Positions 60,901 to 64,000 of a DNA stretch of 64,000 nucleotides are shown piece by piece. Source of the stretch: Pteria penguin (Eukaryota > Mollusca > Bivalvia > Pterioida > Pteriidae). The stretch spans positions 68,014,179-68,078,178 of the forward strand of contig CM068584.1 of the NCBI GenBank assembly GCA_035048485.1. The letters are read 5' to 3'. Numbering within the stretch: the stretch's first letter is position 1; each line of letters starts with the position of its first letter. Made by a program: the position numbers and the translations under genes. The notes below the pieces were generated by a model that was not told where the DNA came from, did no database searches, and saw nothing but the letters and a program-made list of their open reading frames with translations.

Positions 60901-63900
60901 GATTGATTATAAAACCCTATCCATCATGTTGAACCTCAGAAAAAGCATATAGTCTTATTGGGATTGCATGTCAGCAAAATGCTGCATACAAAATTTGCGG
61001 TTGACGCGTGCGGTCTTGACGTTATTTCCACGTATAACGCCAAAATAAAGAAAATTTACATGCGCGGTTGATTATAAAACCCTATCCATCATGTTGAACC
61101 TCAGAAAAAGCATATAGTCTTATTGGGATTGCATGCCAGCAAAATGCTACATACAAAATTTGCGGTTGACTCGTGCGGTCTAGACGTTATTTCCACGTAT
61201 AACGGCAAAATAAAGAAAATTTACTCAGAATAAAGGTTGTCCAACACCACTATTAAATATAAAACAATAAGTGTAGCTTACACGGACCTGGAAATCGTTT
61301 GGCTTTCTTACGAATCGAACCCTGCACAGGACCACATAAGAAATTTCCGTTTGCACTGATCAAGGTTTCGATGTTATTTCAACGTTTAAGGGTAAAGAAA
61401 GCGATCGGGGGTGCCCTTTCCAAGCATGTTTTACATGCGCGATTGATTATAAAACCCTATCCATCATGTTGAACCTCAGAAAAAGCATATAGTCTTATTG
61501 GGATTGCATGTCAGCAAAATGCTACATACAAAATTTGCGGTTGACGCGTGCGGTCTTGACGTTATTTCCACGTATAACGGCAAAATAAAGAAAATTTACT
61601 CAGAATAAAGGTTGTCCAACATCAATATTAAATATAAAACAATAAGTGTAGCTTACACGGACCTGGAAATGGTATGGCTTTCTTATGAATCGAACCCTGC
61701 ACAGGACCACATAAGAAATTTCCGGTTTGAACTCACGGTTTTGATGTTATTTCAATTTTTAAGGGTAAAGAAAACGTTCGGCGGTGCCCTTTCCAAGCAT
61801 GTTTTATATGCGCGGTTGATTATAAAACCCTATCCATCATGTTGAACCTCAGAAAAAGCATATAGTCTTATTGGGATTGCATGTCAGCAAAATGCTACAT
61901 ACAAAATTTGCGGTTGACGCGTGCGGTCTTGACGTTATTTCCACGTATAACGGCAAAATAAAGAAAATTTACTCAGAATAAAGGTTGCGCATCAACATTA
62001 GTAAATATAAAACAATAAGTGTACCTTACACGGACCTGGATATGGTAGGGCAGTCTTGGAAATCGAACCCTGCACAGGACCACATAAGAAATATCGGGTT
62101 TGAACTCACGGTTTTGATGTTATTTCAACGTTTAAGGGTAAAGAAAGCGTTCGGCGGTGCCTTTTCCAAGCATGTTTTACATGCGCGATTGATTATAAAA
62201 CCCTATCCATCATGTTGAACCTCAGAAAAAGCATATAGTCTTATTGGGATTGCATGTCAGCAAAATGCTGCATACAAAATTTGCGGTTGACGCGTGCGGT
62301 CTTGACGTTATTTCCACGTATAACGCCAAAATAAAGAAAATTTACATGCGCGGTTGATTATAAAACCCTATCCATCATGTTGAACCTCAGAAAAAGCATA
62401 TAGTCTTATTGGGATTGCATGCCAGCAAAATGCTACATACAAAATTTGCCGTTGACTCGTGCGGTCTAGACGTTATTTCCACGTATAACGGCAAAATAAA
62501 GAAAATTTACTCAGAATAAAGGTTGTCCAACACCACTATTAAATATAAAACAATCAGTGTAGCTTACACAAACCTGGAAATGGTATGGCGTTCTTGGAAA
62601 TCGAACCCTGCACAGGACCACATAAGAAATTTCCGGATTGAACTCACGGTTTTGATGTTATTTCAACGTTTAAGGGTAAAGAAAACGTTCGGCGGTGCCC
62701 TTTCCAAGCATGTTTTACATGCGCGATTGATTATAAAACCCTATCCATCATGTTGAACCTCAGAAAAAGCATATAGTCTTATTGGGATTGCATGCCAGCA
62801 AAATGCTACATACAAAATTTGCGGTTGACGCGTGCGGTCTTGACGTTATTTCCACGTATAACGGCAAAATAAAGAAAATTTACTCAGAATAAAGGTTGTC
62901 CAACACCATTATTAAATATAAAACAATAAGTGTAGCTTACACGGACCTGGAAATCGTTTGGCTTTCTTACGAATCGAACCCTGCACAGGACCACATAAGA
63001 AACTTCCGGTTTGAACTCACGGTTTTGATGTTATTTCAATTTTTAAGGATAAAGAAAACGTTCGGCGGTGCCCTTTCCAAGCATGTTTTATATGCGCGGT
63101 TGATTATAAAACCCTATCCATCATGTTGAACCTCAGAAAAAGCATATAGTCTTATTGGGATTGCATGTCAGCAAAATGCTACATACAAAATTTGCGTTTG
63201 ACGCGTGCGGTCTTGACGTTATTTCCACGTATAACGGCAAAATAAAGAAAATTTACTCAAAATAAAAGTTGTCTAACATCAATATTAAATATGAAACAAT
63301 AAGTGTAGCTTACACGGACCTGGAAATGGTATAGCTTTCTTATGAATCGAAAACTGCACAGGACCACATAAGAAATTTCCGGTTTGATCTCACGGTTTTG
63401 ATGTTATTTCAATTTTTAAGGGTAAAGAAAGCGTTCGGCGGTGCCCTTTCCAAGCATGTTTTACATGCGCGGTTGATTATAAAACCCTATCCATCATGTT
63501 GAACCTCAGAAAAAGCATATAGTCTTATTGGGATTGCATGTCAGCAAAATGCTACATACAAAATTTGCGGTTGACGCGTGCGGTCTTGACGTTATTTCCA
63601 CGTATACCGGCAAAATAAAGAAAATTTACTCAGAATAAAGGTTGTCTAACATCAATATTAAATATAAAACAATAAGTGTAGCTTACACGGACCTGGAAAT
63701 GGTATGGCTTTCTTATGAATCGAACCCTGCACAGGACCACATAAGAAATTTCCGGTTTGAACTCACGGTTTTGATGTTATTTCAATTTTTAAGGGTAAAG
63801 AAAACGTTCGGCGGTGCCCTTTCCAAGCATGTTTTATATGCGCGGTTGATTATAAAACCCTATCCATCATGTTGAACCTCAGAAAAAGCATATAGTCTTA

Positions 63901-64000
63901 TTGGGATTGCATGTCAGCAAAATGCTACATACAAAATTTGCGGTTGACGCGTGCGGTCTTGACGTTATTTCCACGTATAACGGCAAAATAAAGAAAATTT
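57937..64000 (+). repeat. 373-bp satellite array, right part
   Basis: The array resumes as CCATCATGTTGAACC in exact phase with the left part and continues past the window end. About 16 monomers, all of the second subfamily (GGTATGGC, TTTCTTATGAATCG). The first monomer carries AGTCTAATTGGG, ACTCCAAATTAAAG and TTTTGATTTTATTTC, the variant set that follows the monomer type seen just left of the insertion. The truncated-monomer junction AAAATTTACATGCG recurs near 61053 and 62339, only 1286 bases apart, so the higher-order unit here is shorter (three monomers plus the partial). A monomer near 61343-61375 is locally scrambled (CCGTTTGCACTGATCAAGG). Confidence 0.97.

Overview
The window is eukaryotic, AT-rich, repeat-dominated DNA with no bacterial gene organisation. 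The repeat types point to a marine mollusc, probably a bivalve: tRNA-headed SINEs with a conserved core and a (CAAA/AATC)n tail, a 2-kb element that begins AGCTCACCTGAGCC and ends TGGGCCTCTTGTT, and an element ending TTTGTGTTTCACAAA. The species assignment is inference from remembered repeat families.

Layout. Positions 1-34413 and 57937-64000 are two halves of one satellite array with a 373-bp monomer, about 92 and 16 monomers respectively. The array is very homogeneous at 1-8.6 kb. It has a 2605-bp higher-order repeat at about 10.9-15.4 kb. From 18.7 kb it changes to a second monomer subfamily, which at 23.6-34.4 kb forms a 2776-bp higher-order repeat of seven monomers plus one 165-bp truncated monomer. 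Each typical monomer carries a perfect Pol III B-box on the minus strand, a 6-bp-stem hairpin, a TATAAAA and two AATAAA motifs.

Between the two halves lies a 23,523-bp insertion (34414-57936). It starts CACTGCATGAAAAA and ends with the inverted complement, and it is flanked by a 3-bp CCA duplication. Removing it with one CCA restores the satellite monomer exactly, and the monomer to its right is the one the higher-order repeat predicts next. This is the signature of a single transposition event by a very large CACTA/EnSpm-like DNA transposon. Related AT-rich subterminal motifs (TATACTTGAAGTT) occur at both ends and are amplified at the right end as a 75-bp minisatellite.

Inside the insertion, in order: left subterminal zone; a SINE relative; a second satellite (119-bp monomer, about 70 copies, 36.5-44.9 kb); on the minus strand, two pieces of a protein-coding gene (146-aa C-terminal domain and a 69-aa basic N-terminal piece); a minus-strand SINE; a threefold ~205-bp repeat; a plus-strand four-exon gene model (49296-51703) whose splice phases fit apart from small indels; two mollusc-type non-autonomous elements and a fragment of one of them; a truncated SINE; a (TA)73 tract; the minisatellite; and the right end. 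The two coding loci are candidates for the element's own genes. That is inference: no complete transposase catalytic core is visible.
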